64,000 bases of DNA, taken from positions 47,650,135 to 47,714,134 of the forward strand of contig JAWZYU010000010.1 in assembly GCA_038380435.1 (NCBI GenBank), read 5' to 3'. The position numbers and the translations under genes were made by a program. The stretch is from Ryuthela nishihirai (lineage: Eukaryota > Arthropoda > Arachnida > Araneae > Heptathelidae). The notes under the pieces were generated by a model. It made no database searches, was not told where the DNA came from, and saw only the letters and a program-made list of their open reading frames with translations. Below, piece after piece: positions 34,380 to 46,100 of the stretch. Within the stretch, counting starts at the first letter, position 1. Every line of letters begins with the position of its first letter.

Positions 34380-34590
34380 TAACTGAAAATTTCCAAGGTA
34401 ATAAATTGGGAAAATAAATTGGGAAATGTATGGTTTGGAATATTTTCAAGTTGTATGGTTTGGAATATTATAGATATCTCTATAATATACAAGTTGTATT
34501 TCAAAATGTATGGTTTGGAATATTTTCAAGAGAAAGCAACATTTCAAGGTAATAAATTCGGAAATGTATGGTTTAGAATATTTTCAAACT
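34380..34590. repeat. Local repeats of a GTATGGTTTGGAATATTTTC motif
   Basis: The motif occurs four times with spacings of about 25-80 bp, mixed with AAGGTAATAAATTGGGAAA copies and a small palindrome (ATAGATATCTCTATA). Confidence 0.75.
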
Positions 34591-36180
34591 CATAAACTTT
34601 TCTTTTACATAAAATTCTTATTTTCTGATATTAAAGCATGGCGTGAGCGTGAAATATAAGCAAATCGAGATTTTTATTTACGATCAAGATTCGAGTGATC
34701 CTGAACTCTAGAAAATGTTTTTCGTATGTAGCCTATTTTTCTCTCCATCTACACTGATTTCCATAATTTAAGACCTATGATATGTCAATGGGAAGCTAGT
34801 GTCGAGTAAGTTTTTTTCTGTTTGAAAAACGTGAGAGCAGATATAGATCTCAGTCAAATATACTGTATCAGTATCTCTATTCTCAGCAATACGTGATCAG
34901 TATTTTATGAGTTATGTTTGAATATTCAACACTAACAATGCCAGTCACAAAAACTGACTTCAGAAGTTAACACTTAGAGTTGAGTACTTGAAATAATTAA
35001 TTGAAAAAAATTGATTGTCCTGACTGGGATTCGATCCCAACTCTCCCTGAAGCATGCCGGGCATCCTCTCTTGGACCAATCTGTGCATTTATGCCCCTTC
35101 TCTAACGTTGCGTTACGTTTTTGTTAAAAAAAGGAGTTTTTTGGAATATATTAGTTCCAAAAGAAATATTAAATTTTTTATACATGCAGAAAAAAAAATT
35201 AGATTCCTCAGAAATATTAAAATTTCCAAGAGGATTTAAATTTTTTTCATGGCTTTGAACGATCAATTTCTTTAACTTCTTTTAGACGTTTTTAGAAAAA
35301 GTTAATACCATCTGAACCGTAAACTAAATCTCCGTAAACATAAAAAAGAAAAAGAGCAAAATAAATCTAATTAAATAAGGAATTTTTGAAGCAATCATAA
35401 AAAATACTTTGAAGAAATAACTTTCCACAGACTATGAAGATGAATATTCAGTTATTAAGAAGCATTAAATAGAGATTAAAGCAAAGAGAAAAGAATGCTT
35501 TTGCATAGCATAAAAGAAGAAAAAAAAACATGCTTGCTTCTCTAACCTTTTTTAAATAAATATATTTAAGTGCCGGCTTATATCTCCGAGGCAATTTGCA
35601 GTGACTGCACTTTCTGTCCTTCGGCGCCAAATCGTCACCAAAGGGAGGGCTATCCTCATTTATGGAGCCGAAAACCAGCATCTTCTGACACATGGCCAGT
35701 GACAGCAAATCAATACTTGAAGCCACTCTAATCACTTAATCGATCACATCCTTTCTCCTCCTTATCTTCTCAGGATCTTTTGTGACCTGATACAAAAGAC
35801 TGAGCAAGCATCCTCCAGCAAGCAAATAATCTACGGAAAAATAACTTCCCAGACGTCTAGTCACAATTTTCTTATTTTTTTTTTTGGTTTCGTGGATTTA
35901 TCAGTGTGTTTCTTTATTTATCTTTTATCTGTTCGTATCTCTTTCGTTATGTGTCGTTCAAATGTCTTTGCGAGAAACATTAGGAGTTGATGTTTCCCAC
36001 ACAATTGATGTCCTCGATGTGCTTCTAGCTGATTTATTCTTTGCTTCAAATGATTGACTGTGACATTGAGCGCTTGTTGTCTCTCTTGGTTTATATCAGA
36101 TATTCGTCATTACTTCATATCTAGGATGAAGAACAGATTGGGTTTACATTGATGACTTAATGATTCAACCGACACTACCT
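34591..36180. other. Unannotated stretch with a short tRNA-like segment
   Basis: At 35016-35058, TCCTGACTGGGATTCGATCC, CAACTCTCCC and GAAGCATGCC resemble the tRNA-like arm at 39018-39060. A minus-strand frame at 35570-35735 (DRKCSHCKLPRRYKP) is not low complexity but unrecognised. Confidence 0.45.
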
Positions 36181-36735
36181 GGTCAAATTATTATAACACC
36201 TACCTAATACGTCGTCGCATTTATTAAGACACAGTTCGAAATTTCAAAGTTGTCAATTCTCTGCTCATAGTTTTCATAATTGGTTTTGAAGAACTGCTAG
36301 CGATCATCTCTCTCAGCTAATGAACTGTAGCAGCTCGTTTTCCCGTAGTTCATGCCAACAAAAGCCTGTCCCCGTTTATCAGAGCATTTTTACTCCCGTA
36401 TTTGCGACGATTGGCTGACATTTTTTGAGACCACAGCCATTCTGCATAAATAATTTTGAAGATCAATTGGGGACAGTGTTACCCGTTATTTTCCGCTGAG
36501 TTCTATCACCTCCGTTACGGATGCTACTGCCCATCACGTTCCAGTGTTGAGCCTCCTTTCAAAGACAATCATATCAGCCTTTTTACCAATGTTGCATTTG
36601 ACTTTGATTTCTACCACGCCAATTATGACTTTTATAAGGACTTCGTAGTGAGATAGAATACTTACGTCAGTAAGAAAGTTTGCTATCGCGAACGATGCAA
36701 CGTTCATAATAATATGGCCAGTCAATGCATATATA
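36181..36735. mobile_element. Tc1/mariner-type MITE, copy 1
   Basis: Left end ACTACCTGGTCAAATTATTA and the reverse complement of the right end (CATTGACTGGCCATATTATT) form a TIR. The interior is collinear with 46101-47017 (CCTCCGTTACGGATGCT, CCGCTGAG, GAATACTTACGTCAGTAAG). ~550 bp, no transposase. Confidence 0.78.
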
Positions 36736-36769
36736 AATATATATGGTGCGGAGTGAGGGATTTCTCACC

Positions 36770-37085
36770 ACTCCAGTCTCGTCATCTGACATTCTTAGGT
36801 TGAAATCTCCATTTTTCTTATTCAGACTTTCTCCCTAAACATCGCTTTAATTCTCGCTGGAAAATGGGAGTCCTTGGATCATCACTGTCCTTCGGAGGAG
36901 ACGTTAAGTTTTGACTAGTGTGCCGAAGAGCCGTACCAAGCACACAATAACGAGAATGGTGGATGCTTGTGACAGGAGTCTCCCATGCTTTTCCTAACGA
37001 TTTCCTAGTACAACCCTTTCTCCTACCTAGCTTTGAGTATCTCTCTTGGGGGCTTGAGGCCTGGTCACTTAGCCTGTTTTGTGCA
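36770..37085 (+). repeat. SINE-A, old, head-poor
   Basis: CCTTCGGAGGAGACGTTAAG, GTGTGCCGAAGAGCCGTACC, TTTTCCTAACGATT, GGCCTGGTCACTTAGCC and GTTTTGTGCA follow SINE-A order. The tail is replaced by SINE-B at 37086. Confidence 0.75.
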
Positions 37086-37458
37086 GAAAAGGATCGCTAG
37101 AATATTCAAAACCAGTAGCGTGAAAAGATCGACTTTTTAATAAACATATTTAAACTGCAGTTCCCAGAGTCGAGTCCCAACTATGCTTGGGTTGGCATTT
37201 ATCTCTGCAATCTCTTCTTTTCCCTTGGTGACCAATGGATACCGATGAGCTTGGAAAGGCCGCCTTTCCTTCGGATGAGACGTTAAGCCGTGAACCAGTG
37301 TGCAGGAGACTCATTTCTTGTCACGCTAAGGAACATTTGATTGCAACCCAAAGAGACCAGGGTTGGAATCCCGGATAAAGTGTGATTGTTTTCTTTCTAT
37401 ATGCTGTCTTTCTCCTGAAGGCTCTCATTTATCACAAATCTATCACAAGCCCTAACAA
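37086..37458 (+). mobile_element. SINE-B, copy 2
   Basis: Matches 22817-23193 along its full length with few changes: GAAAAGGATCGCTAGAATAT, CAAAACCAGTAGCGTGAAAA, CGAGTCCCAACTATGC, CCTTCGGATGAGACGTTAAG, AACATTTGATTGCAACCC, GTTTTCTTTCTATATGCTGT. Here the B-box is better preserved (AGTCGAGTCCC). No clear target duplication. Confidence 0.82.
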
Positions 37459-37463
37459 ATCTT

Positions 37464-38663
37464 GGAATTTCATGCTATTTGAGAATTTTTAAATTCCCGT
37501 GTTGTATCAATAGAAAACTAATTTCGAAACTTTATCTTGAAATTAACTTTTTATTTGGAATGATACTGAAGGAAATATTAGACATCTCAAAATATCTCTC
37601 CATAACTTAAACAGTTATGACAGTTTGAATATTTTACAGCATTGTCTTTCCTCTTTAAAATGCACAAAACATTTACGTCATAAGTATCGTAAGGTTTATA
37701 ACAAATTTAGATGAGAACATTCGTTAGAGCAAACTATCAAGACCATCCAGATAATCCTTTAACGTACATAGCTGATTCCCACAAAGGGTATCACAACATA
37801 ACTCCATATTCAAAGGATGGCATCATTTCCGATCCATCGGTGTATTCTTTTCCAATCCATCGGTGTATTCTTTCTCACCAAGGACGAGGATTAGAGCCGA
37901 ATATCTCTAATCTAGACAGATAGAAACTCGGACGACTGATCTCAGCACCTAATGATCTGATGCTTTCCGAAAAGAATCACTGAAATTAGATTTCAAGTAA
38001 AATAGTTGAACTAAGTAAGAGATTCTGCGTAAAATGGAAAAACTATTCCAACGACGTGAATGTACGTATTGATCTAGAACATAAACTTCAGTTTAGTAAC
38101 TGCAAGCCATGCTCTTAGCAGACAAGGCTAAAGCTAAAGAAATGCAGAGACATTATAAGGACTCCTTAAGGGCTTCGAAAGAGCCATGGTCTTCGCTGTT
38201 GCTTTAAATCGGTAGCACCAATTAAAAGAAACTGCTGACTGCTTCAGCAAAGTGCGCAAAGCCTCGGGGCAGCTGCGTTCGTCTCTCCCAAGGGTTCTTT
38301 TGTTTTCTTCCTTTAGTTTTATGATTAACTTTATTAGTGACCTTTCAACTTCGTTTCTTGTTTTCTTCTCTTTTGTTGTTGTTTTCCCGTTTTTACGAAG
38401 CAGGGAAGAAACAGCGACTCCCTCTGGAGAATTCAACTCTTGTTGTCCTTCTGTTTCTCCCTTCAGTTCGCGAACAAAAATCCCTTTTCGATCAAGGATT
38501 CTACAAATTTGGGTCTTTAATTTTTTTACGACGTGGTGCACTTGCATTTGTGGAAAAATACGCTAGGTTTTTCAGCATGTTTCCTTTTTTTTTCCTTTTT
38601 TTTCCATTGTCTTGTGAGGAAAAATAGTTTATGTGGCAGTGTTTTCTACACTTATAGGGCAGT
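37464..38663. other. Mostly unannotated, with a possible old SINE-A piece
   Basis: Positions 37735-37890 loosely follow reversed SINE-A (ATCAAGACCATCCAGATAAT, CTTTAACGTACATAG, CCGATCCATCGGTGT, the last partly duplicated). Elsewhere nothing. The 138-codon minus frame at 38134-38547 is Lys/Glu rich and unrecognised. Confidence 0.45.
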
Positions 38664-39433
38664 GTTTTCTACACTGCCCTATCAAAATATAATCTATATA
38701 CCGTATACTTTCCGCGTTAGGTCAATGGAAACCGAATGTCGGAGATCTGCAACTTCTAAAATGTACTTTTAAAGGAAAAAATGTGACTGAACATAAATTA
38801 TAGATCATAATGAAATCTACTGAAATTTCGATATTTCAGCAACATTCGTTCAGCATTTAAAGACTTATGGAAGCTAGAATATTTCATAGCCGTAATGCAT
38901 CGTAAGAATTTGCTGGAAAATATTCAAAACTTAAGTAAGTATTGTTTTCAACCATTTAATAAAATAAACATACATTTTAGAAATACGAAATGATTTGATG
39001 AAAAGAATTTGGTTTTTTCCTGAGTTGGATTCGAACCCACGTCTCCCAGAAGCACGCCTTCTGGGCGACGCGGGTTCGAATTCCACTCAGGAACTTTCTT
39101 TTCTACAGGATAATTCTCTGTGATACTTTATTACTAAACATGTTTTGTAAGTTTGCGTAATGATTATTCCAATATTGAACAATCATGAGTGATTTTTTTT
39201 TTTGTAAAACACAAATTTTTTTTGTTAAATATTCCAGCTTTCCTAACTTTAAATACTGAACGAATATCGTCGAAAATCGAGATGTAGATATGTTTGTTTT
39301 TGAGCTTTAAATCTTCAGTCACATTTTTCCATTAAATGAATATATATATTAGAAGCTACAGAACTTTGAAATTAGATTCCCATTGAAACAAAATGGAATT
39401 TTCTAATTTTTGGTAGGGCAGTGTATTATGCAA
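38664..39433 (+). mobile_element. Foldback DNA element, copy 2
   Basis: The left end TACACTGCCCTATCAAAATA and the reverse complement of the right end (TACACTGCCCTACCAAAAAT) are nearly identical. Next inward are GGTCAATGGAAACC, AACTTCTAAAATGTAC and TAAAGGAAAAAATGTGACTG, again mirrored at 39290-39390. Collinear with 16676-17655. The centre carries a tRNA-like hairpin at 39018-39092 absent from copy 1. TA-type ends suggest Tc1/mariner relatives. No transposase. Confidence 0.83.
39018..39092. repeat. Head-to-head tRNA-like hairpin with B boxes in both arms
   Basis: TCCTGAGTTGGATTCGAACC reads back as TCCTGAGTGGAATTCGAACC on the other strand. The loop side has CCCAGAAG pairing with CTTCTGGG. Each arm contains the tRNA T-arm/B-box motif GGTTCGAA (or its complement). 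It looks like two facing tRNA 3' halves. Confidence 0.85.
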
Positions 39434-39499
39434 TGCCACGAAACAGTGAATCATACAAATCACCTTGATTAAGCAAATGTTTGATCTTACAGTAAGTCA

Positions 39500-40055
39500 T
39501 AATTAGGACTGAATCTAGAAAAAATATGGAGGGTGGAGCCAAGAAACTTGAGCGAACAGGAAAAAAAGAGTAAAAGGAGGAGAGGATGCAAGCGACTCAG
39601 TTTCCATTACGATATAACACTTTCCCCACTGTATTAGAGGTTTTTCAAAAAACTTGCAAATCCTTGAACTATACTTAGGTTTAATACTTTTTTGCCTCTA
39701 TTACCTTTACTAACATCCGAAAAACTCCCCGCCCTGCCCACGGTCAGTAGGGGACACCGATGGGCTTGGAAAGGCCGTCGTCCGTCGGATGGGACCTTAA
39801 GCCGTGGTTCCGTGTGCGGTAAACGTGCCATACCCTGTGCACGTTAAAGAACAGGCTGGATGGCCTCGACGGGAGGCTACCATCTGTCTCCCAACAGCTG
39901 TTCCAGTGGGTCCCCTCCCCCAACCTTCTCTGAGCCTTCGGGGTCCTTGTGACCTGGCCGTTTAGCCCATGGTGTGCAAAAAAGTGTCGCCCAGAGGTAA
40001 AACAACCCAAACCAACCTTTACTAACGTTCTCAAGGAGAGGGTGGAGGTTTAGAT
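39500..40055 (+). repeat. R1 short repeat split by SINE-A
   Basis: First part: GGACTGAATCTAGAAAAAAT, CATTACGATATAAC, TTTTTTGCCTCTATTACC. Second part after the SINE: ACTAACGTTCTCAAGGAGAG, GGTGGAGG. It continues the usual R1 end. Confidence 0.78.
39715..40014 (+). repeat. SINE-A, head-truncated, inserted in R1
   Basis: Begins within CCCCGCCCTGCCCACGG and ends AAAACAACCCAAACCA. The 12-bp duplication ACCTTTACTAAC (39703-39714, 40015-40026) is perfect. The tRNA head is missing through 5' truncation. Confidence 0.93.
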
Positions 40056-41051
40056 GTAACTGTTTATTTTGATTTGATTTTCTTTACAACATTTTGTTTT
40101 CTGACTTAAATGTTCAAATCTTTATATATATATATTGTATTATTATAAAAGAAATACGACATGTTCTCTAATATATCATGTTATACATTTCGTTAAATCC
40201 CAGACATTAACATGCTCTTCCATCGTGCAAAGCAAAACCAAGAAATCAATTCTGGAAATCCGTAAAAAATAAATAACAGTTTTCAAAATAATCTTATTGT
40301 TTGCAGTATCCAAAAGAATTAATTGAAAAATAAAATTCATTCTTTATTTTTCTCCTTTCAGTTTCTACTTCCTTTAGAAGCAAAAAATATCTTCCTCCTA
40401 TAACTCTTACACGTAATTATAATTTTTCTTTCCTCCTGATAGCAACTTCTATTAATTCAAAAGTTCATTTTACATCGGAAGCAAAAAAGAAAAAAAAAAC
40501 ACGCAATTTTAATTTTTCTTCTACAGATCTCAAAGAACATTATTTTGTGATTAGTGCTCTTTATTTAGTTTCTTTTTTCTCTCTAGTAAGTACAAAAGAT
40601 CCACATAATTTACCCACGGAGATAATTATGGCCAAAGAGCTAGAGGATATTGACTGTACGTCACACCCTCACCTCTCTCTCGTTAAGATTATTGCGAATG
40701 AATTTAAATCAAAATTATTGATCAAGAAGTTCTGTTGTTTTCTGTTGATATTTTTTGCCTTTCGCTTATCTCACTGATTGCTTTAGCATCCATATCTCAC
40801 CCGTAAATGGTTTATGATAAGTGATAAAAATTTTCTTACCCACTCCACGCGCCCTCTCATCTAGAAAGAATTATTTCGTTTTTCTTTATCTGCCGCGTGA
40901 TGTAATTGACATTTTAAAGACGTTGTTTTATTGTTCGAAGGAAACCGGCAAATCGAAGGATTTTAAATTCTCCTGACTGCATTCTTTTCGGACTGATTCT
41001 AAACAAAGTTTAGTTTCCTCCATGTTTTTAAACTGCTGACTTGTTGAATTA
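40056..41051. other. Unannotated AT-rich stretch
   Basis: No gene or repeat recognised. Confidence 0.5.
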
Positions 41052-41416
41052 ATGCTGGGACTACGGTTGATTCAATCGGTAGTGCCCCTGGCTCACAATC
41101 TGCAGTTCCCAGGTTCGAGTCCCACCTGTTCCAGCGTTGAGATTTATCTCCGATAATCCCTGTCCTCGGTCAGAAAAGGGACATCGATGGGCCTTCGGAA
41201 TGACGCAGTCCGTCGGATTAAACGTTAACCGTGGTTCCATTTGTATGAGGGCCTATGCCTAAGCACCATAAAAATCGCGCTCGATGATATTGAAGGAAGG
41301 TTTGTCTCCTAAAAGCTGTCCAGTGTCCCTACATTCTGAGCCCTTGGGGTCTTTGTGATCTGGCCGTGTAGCCCATTGCATGCCAGAAAAAGTGCCGGTC
41401 AGAGGTAAAACAACTA
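41052..41416 (+). repeat. SINE-A, near-full, moderately old
   Basis: Head GGTTGATTCAATCGGTAGTG and GGTTCGAGTCCCACC (intact B box), a degraded central part (GTCCGTCGGATTAAACGTTA), end AGTGCCGGTCAGAGG and TAAAACAAC. Confidence 0.88.
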
Positions 41417-42508
41417 CAGGCGCCGTCGTATAGTTTTTAAAATATTACGTGTCAATGAACAGCTTGAAAGCGATGTTTCACTGTACTATTGGAGAACGAT
41501 TTCTCCCAGAATAAAATGTTCAGATGTTTGAAAAAAATTATAGTCTGCGGGGGGGGGGAGATTCATGAATAATGGTTAAGTTTCTAAAGGGTGATTTTTG
41601 AAACATGAGGGTGTGCTTTGCTATGGAGTGGGATTAATCCGCTTTGATTTACCGATACCCTCTGTAATAGTGTAGCTTCTGATGGACAATATCCAATTAA
41701 TGACAATACCATTTTGTTATGATGATTTCACTAGAATTTAGCAAGCTATAGTAATAACACCAGTTGGAGCCCACCAAAAGCGTGATCATGAGTTTTTTGT
41801 GTGGATACCGGGATTTAAGCCACTCTATAGCTTCATTGTATTGATCATCTGCTGTTGTCGTATCGAATCCTGTCACATATACTGTGATTCAGTTGCGAAA
41901 CAGATCGTCTTTGTTTCTTATGATCAGCGAAGAGTTGATCTGATAAAGTCAACGATTTTGCTGCTTTTCATTCCTGTAGCATTTACTTGTTAAGCTTCTT
42001 TCCTTTTCTGATTGAGCCTAGACGCGGGAAAATAGTTGCAATGTCTACATCAAGCTCTGCCTCAATTTCTCGCACCACTTCATTTGTCCTATATTTACGT
42101 CAACCTCCACTTTGCTTCCCTGCAAATCTTCAGTCACCTTATTATAATTTGCCGGATAATTTCATATTCTTAGGCAGTTATCTAAATTGGTATCAGTAAG
42201 TCTGCATTGGTATTTGGTTTTAAAATATTTCCTGATTAAAACACAGGACTCACAAGAATATGTTGGAGCACAGTTAGAATATATTTTTAGGGTATATTTC
42301 TTTAATGGTCTATCTTTCTAATTTAACTAAATTGCGGCGGGCGACTGATGAATGAATGTCTCTCCTCCCCAACGACGCTGGTGGTTGCTGCATTGCCGAC
42401 TTACGTTACAGAGCAATGGTATTCAGTTTTGTCGGTGGAATTCCGGGGTTCCGCAAGTACACACAAATCAGGAAAATATTGTAATTTGTAATAGTAATGA
42501 ATTAAATC
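41417..42508. other. Unannotated stretch
   Basis: A G run near 41550. No gene or repeat recognised. Confidence 0.5.
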
Positions 42509-42926
42509 AGGGTTGTGTTGTTTTACCTCTGAAAGACACCTTTTACACACTTTTTACTCTGGCCTAAATGGCCAGGTCACAAGACTCCAAGGGCTCAGAT
42601 AAGATTGTAGGGAAGGGACCAACAAGTTATAGGAGGTGCTGAGAAGACCCACTGAACAGCTGTTAGGGGAGAGATGGTAGGTTCCTATCAAGGGCATCCA
42701 GAGTGTCCTCAGTATGGCTTAACACACGGCCTCATATGGCTTAACCACGGCTTAACATTCCATCCGACGGTTGGAAGCCTTTCCAAGCCCCTTGGTGTCT
42801 CCTACTGACCGAGGGCAAGGCGGGGAGTATTGCGGGGATAACTTTCGGCGCTTCACCAGGTGGGATTCGATCCTTAAAACTGCAGATTGCGAGCGTGGTT
42901 GCTACTGACTGAACCATTCCCGCCCC
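42509..42926 (-). repeat. SINE-A, full length with internal duplication
   Basis: Reversed copy. GGAAGGGACCAACAAG, a 30-bp extra segment and GAAGACCCACTGAACAGC indicate a local duplication. CATATGGCTTAAC / CACGGCTTAAC is also partly doubled near 42714-42750. Head GTGGGATTCGATCCTTAAAA, CTACTGACTGAACCATTCC. Confidence 0.85.
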
Positions 42927-43782
42927 ATTAAATAAGGTATGATTTGAATCAGGCATTCATTTGTGTAAACGTTGTATGTTTATAAATTAAGCCTTGTGAT
43001 TTGAAAAGTTTAATTTCTGCACCTGAAATGTACACTTTTACTACATAGGGGTTCCGCGATAAATTAGATTGAGTCACAATTGTTCTTCAGACGTTAAGAG
43101 TTTGAAGATCACTGATTTTGAATGAGGTTTTGAATAAGTGTCCTAATATATGTTGGAATTTAGTACACGTTCTAAATATATTAAATATAAAATCCCACAT
43201 TTATATTACTTACAAAGGAGTTAAAAACTTTTTTTTACAGAATGAAAATATAAAAGTTCACAACAAAGATTATGAACTTACAAAGTAGAAAGTCTTTTCC
43301 ACCGCCGAAATCAACAACAAAATTTTGCACTGTAGAAAAATCTTGTTATCGTCTGACTGCTGGAAACCAGCCATTAATATACTAAGTACTTTCTTCTTCT
43401 CGTTGTGCAGATTATTGGCTGTTGGTATGATATGTACCAGAGCTTCTCATTTTTATGGCTGCAGTTAAAAGTCTGGCACTGAGAGGTAGGTAACAATGTG
43501 AAAGCTGGCCTGATGGCTTCTCTGTCTGGCTGACCAACTACAGTTGCTCTGCATCAGTTTTCCTTCTTCTCTCGGTGGAGACTGCACTAAACGTTCGGCA
43601 TGTGCAATGCGTTAAAGGATGACTTAAGCATTTGTCAGGAGATGCAATATATCTACTGTAATTCATTGCTATCTGCCCTATCCCTATGCTTCTTAAAGGA
43701 TGCGGCATAATGAAAATTTGGGACGGATATCTGCAGTAAAATTATGAATTATGATCCGGCTTTTAATTCGAAAATATTTTGT
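42927..43782. other. Unannotated stretch
   Basis: No gene or repeat recognised. Confidence 0.5.
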
Positions 43783-44174
43783 ACAGTCGGTAGTGCGCCA
43801 TGGTTGTAATCTGAGGTTCCCAGGTTCGAGTCCCACCTGGACCATCGTTGAGATTCATCTCCACTAAATCCCTACCCTTGGTCAGAAAGGAGACACCTAT
43901 GGATTTGGAAACTTCACCGTCCGTAGGATGGGACGTTAAGACGTGATTACGTGTACAGGAGAGAGCCATATCCTGTGCACGTTAAAAACCACATTGCATG
44001 GACTTGATAAGAGGGCTTGGATCTAATCTGAGGGCTCGTCACGTCTATCTAGTGACCAGTAGATCCCCCTTCTCCAGTGTTCTCTGAGATCTTAGGATAC
44101 TTGGGATCCTTGGGATTGGACCGTTTAGCACCTTATGCACAAAAACGGGACGCTCAGAGTTAAAACAACCCAAC
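43783..44174 (+). repeat. SINE-A, near-full
   Basis: Starts inside the A box (ACAGTCGGTAGTGCGCC), B box GGTTCGAGTCCCACC, central CCGTAGGATGGGACGTTAAG, TGCACGTTAAAAACCACAT, end AACCCAAC. Moderately diverged. Confidence 0.88.
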
Positions 44175-44199
44175 AATTACAGAAATGTACTCTGTACAG

Positions 44200-45360
44200 G
44201 GTGGTTTTAAAATACGTTTCCTTATTCAAGTTTGTTTGGAGCGATGAAGAACGGAGATATCGCCGCGAAAATTAGTAGGTAGCTGAATGAGAACATGTGG
44301 AAGTAATTTAGCGAAGAAGACCAAATATTTCCAACTGTCACCCTCAGGGGGAAAAGAGCGCTTCAGGTATGCTAATAGCTTTCGTTTGCATAATAGCACG
44401 TTTCCAACGCGAAAATACGTTATATGAAAGTGGTAATGACTACATAGCAAGCAAACAGCCGTATGACTCTCACAAAGGAGGAAAGCGTGGTGTTAATCAA
44501 GTTATTTTACCAGAATTAGAGCAACAGGAATGCCGTATTGCGAGATTATTGGCGTCTAAAAAAGAGGGTGGAGAGGATCCGTGACGTCAGTAGTACTTAG
44601 GAAAATGATGCTATAGTTTGAGGCAACCAATGAGTTAATAATGGAACCAGGAAGAGGATGGCTGCCCGTTGCAGAAGACGTGGTGGATGAGATGATGGTT
44701 GCCACGACAGCCCTTGCCAGAAATGACATGCAGTCAGTCAGCAGTGCCAGAGCGGTGTCACCACAGTTGGACCTTTCGTTGGCAACGGTCTGAAAAGTGC
44801 TACGCCATGTTGTGCGATAATATCCACGCAGGATCTATGGCGCAGGAACTGTGACTGCATGACTCTCAACATCACACTGACTTCACTCTCCAGTTTCTAA
44901 CACAGATGGAGGTGGATGACACGTGGCCACCGGCATTTCTGTGGACCGATTTGGCACATTTCTCACTCTTACTGATACAGTCAAAGAACTGTAGCATATC
45001 GAGGGCGTCACCTCTGTCTGCTGTGCGCTAACGGGCTTTCCAGCCACTTTACATGACGGTGTAGTGTAGCTTCTGTGCATTCTTCTTTGAGGAGGCTATA
45101 CGTAATGTTCCAGTGTGGTGTACCGTAACAGGTGGCCGTTACTATGCTCTTCTCCAGCATCATGATTCCCGCCCTCCAGAAAGGGCAGTGTCTGGGCATC
45201 CCAGTGTTCATGCAACATAGTGCACCGCCCACATGTTAGTCGGCTGGTAAAGCAGCTGCTGCATACAATATTTGGAGATCAGAATGTAGTTTCTCGAGAC
45301 TCTCCTCACTCCTGGCCACCACCCTCACTGGACCTGAATCCTTATGACGTATGGCTCTGG
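44200..45360 (+). pseudogene. Mariner/IS630-like transposase, broken
   Basis: Translations in shifting frames give SARAVSPQLDLSLATV (DNA-binding region), FLTQMEVDDTWPPAFLWTDL (around the first catalytic Asp), FFFEEAIRNVPVW, and GHPSVHATXCTAHM where a QDGAPPH-type block is expected. The end reads LLTPGHHP and, in another frame, SLDLNPYDVWLWG. This matches the DD-D/E transposases of the IS630-Tc1-mariner superfamily. A TACAGGGTGGTTTTAAAATA block at 44197-44216 could be the left terminus; no right terminus was found because a minisatellite begins directly after WLWG. Several stops and shifts; inactive. Confidence 0.8.
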
Positions 45361-45660
45361 GGCTTTCCTCTCCTCTTTTTTAAAATATGGATTCATCTTT
45401 TAGCCTTTTAAAATTCGGATCTTAATTTTCCCTTTTAAAATATGAATATTCCTTTTCTTCTTTTTAAAATATGAATATTCCTTTTCTTCTTTTTAAAATA
45501 TGGACTCTCTCCTCCTTTCAAATTACGGACCTTCCTTTTCCCCTTTTAATATGGCTCTTTTCTTTCCTCTTTTTAAAAACAGGGACTTTCCTCTTCCCCT
45601 TTTTGAAATGGAGACCTTCCTCTTCCCCTTTTATTTTCGATTCGTGGGGAAACTCCTATT
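45361..45660. repeat. Minisatellite, ~30-bp pyrimidine-rich unit
   Basis: Around ten units of CTTTTTAAAATATGGA followed by a CCTTCCTCTTCCCC-type stretch. Two adjacent units around 45439-45496 are identical. Confidence 0.88.
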
Positions 45661-46100
45661 GAAATTTCCCCCTCGACAATTACTGAGAGCAGGTGGATCT
45701 TTCCACGAAAACAAGCATCATTTATTCGCCTTTCCTCCTGGGAGGATTTAACTAACTTGACAAATGCTATGTTGGGAGAAATTTAAACTTTGAATAGCTC
45801 TGTATGTAACACTCCATTGAACCCTTCACGTAAACGGCTTTAAATGATCTGTCAAACGTTATTTCCAGAGGAGCATCAATTTTGAATTGCTCTGAAGTAT
45901 CACTTCCTTTTTAAAGCCATAGTTTTGTACGCATTATTAGATTTTCGTGAAATTTTGACTGTATGTTCTTTATATATATATATGTATGCGTATAGTTCTA
46001 GAGATCGTCTAGAAATGAAAGTCCATGGTAGAGACTGCAGTATGCGTATGTAGCATGGTATCCCGGGATCAGTAATTATTACTGCATGACCACACGGCGA
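45661..46100. other. Unannotated stretch
   Basis: Contains ATATATATAT near 45973. No gene recognised. Confidence 0.5.

Noticed and set aside
35570..35735. Minus-strand frame with KCSHCKLPRRYKP
   Set aside because: Composition is plausible, but no splice donor at its end and no family recognised; too weak to list as a gene.
38134..38547. 138-codon minus-strand Lys/Glu-rich frame, with plus-strand Phe/Ser frames opposite
   Set aside because: Reflects a biased T-rich/A-rich segment. No domain, splice signal or conservation argument.
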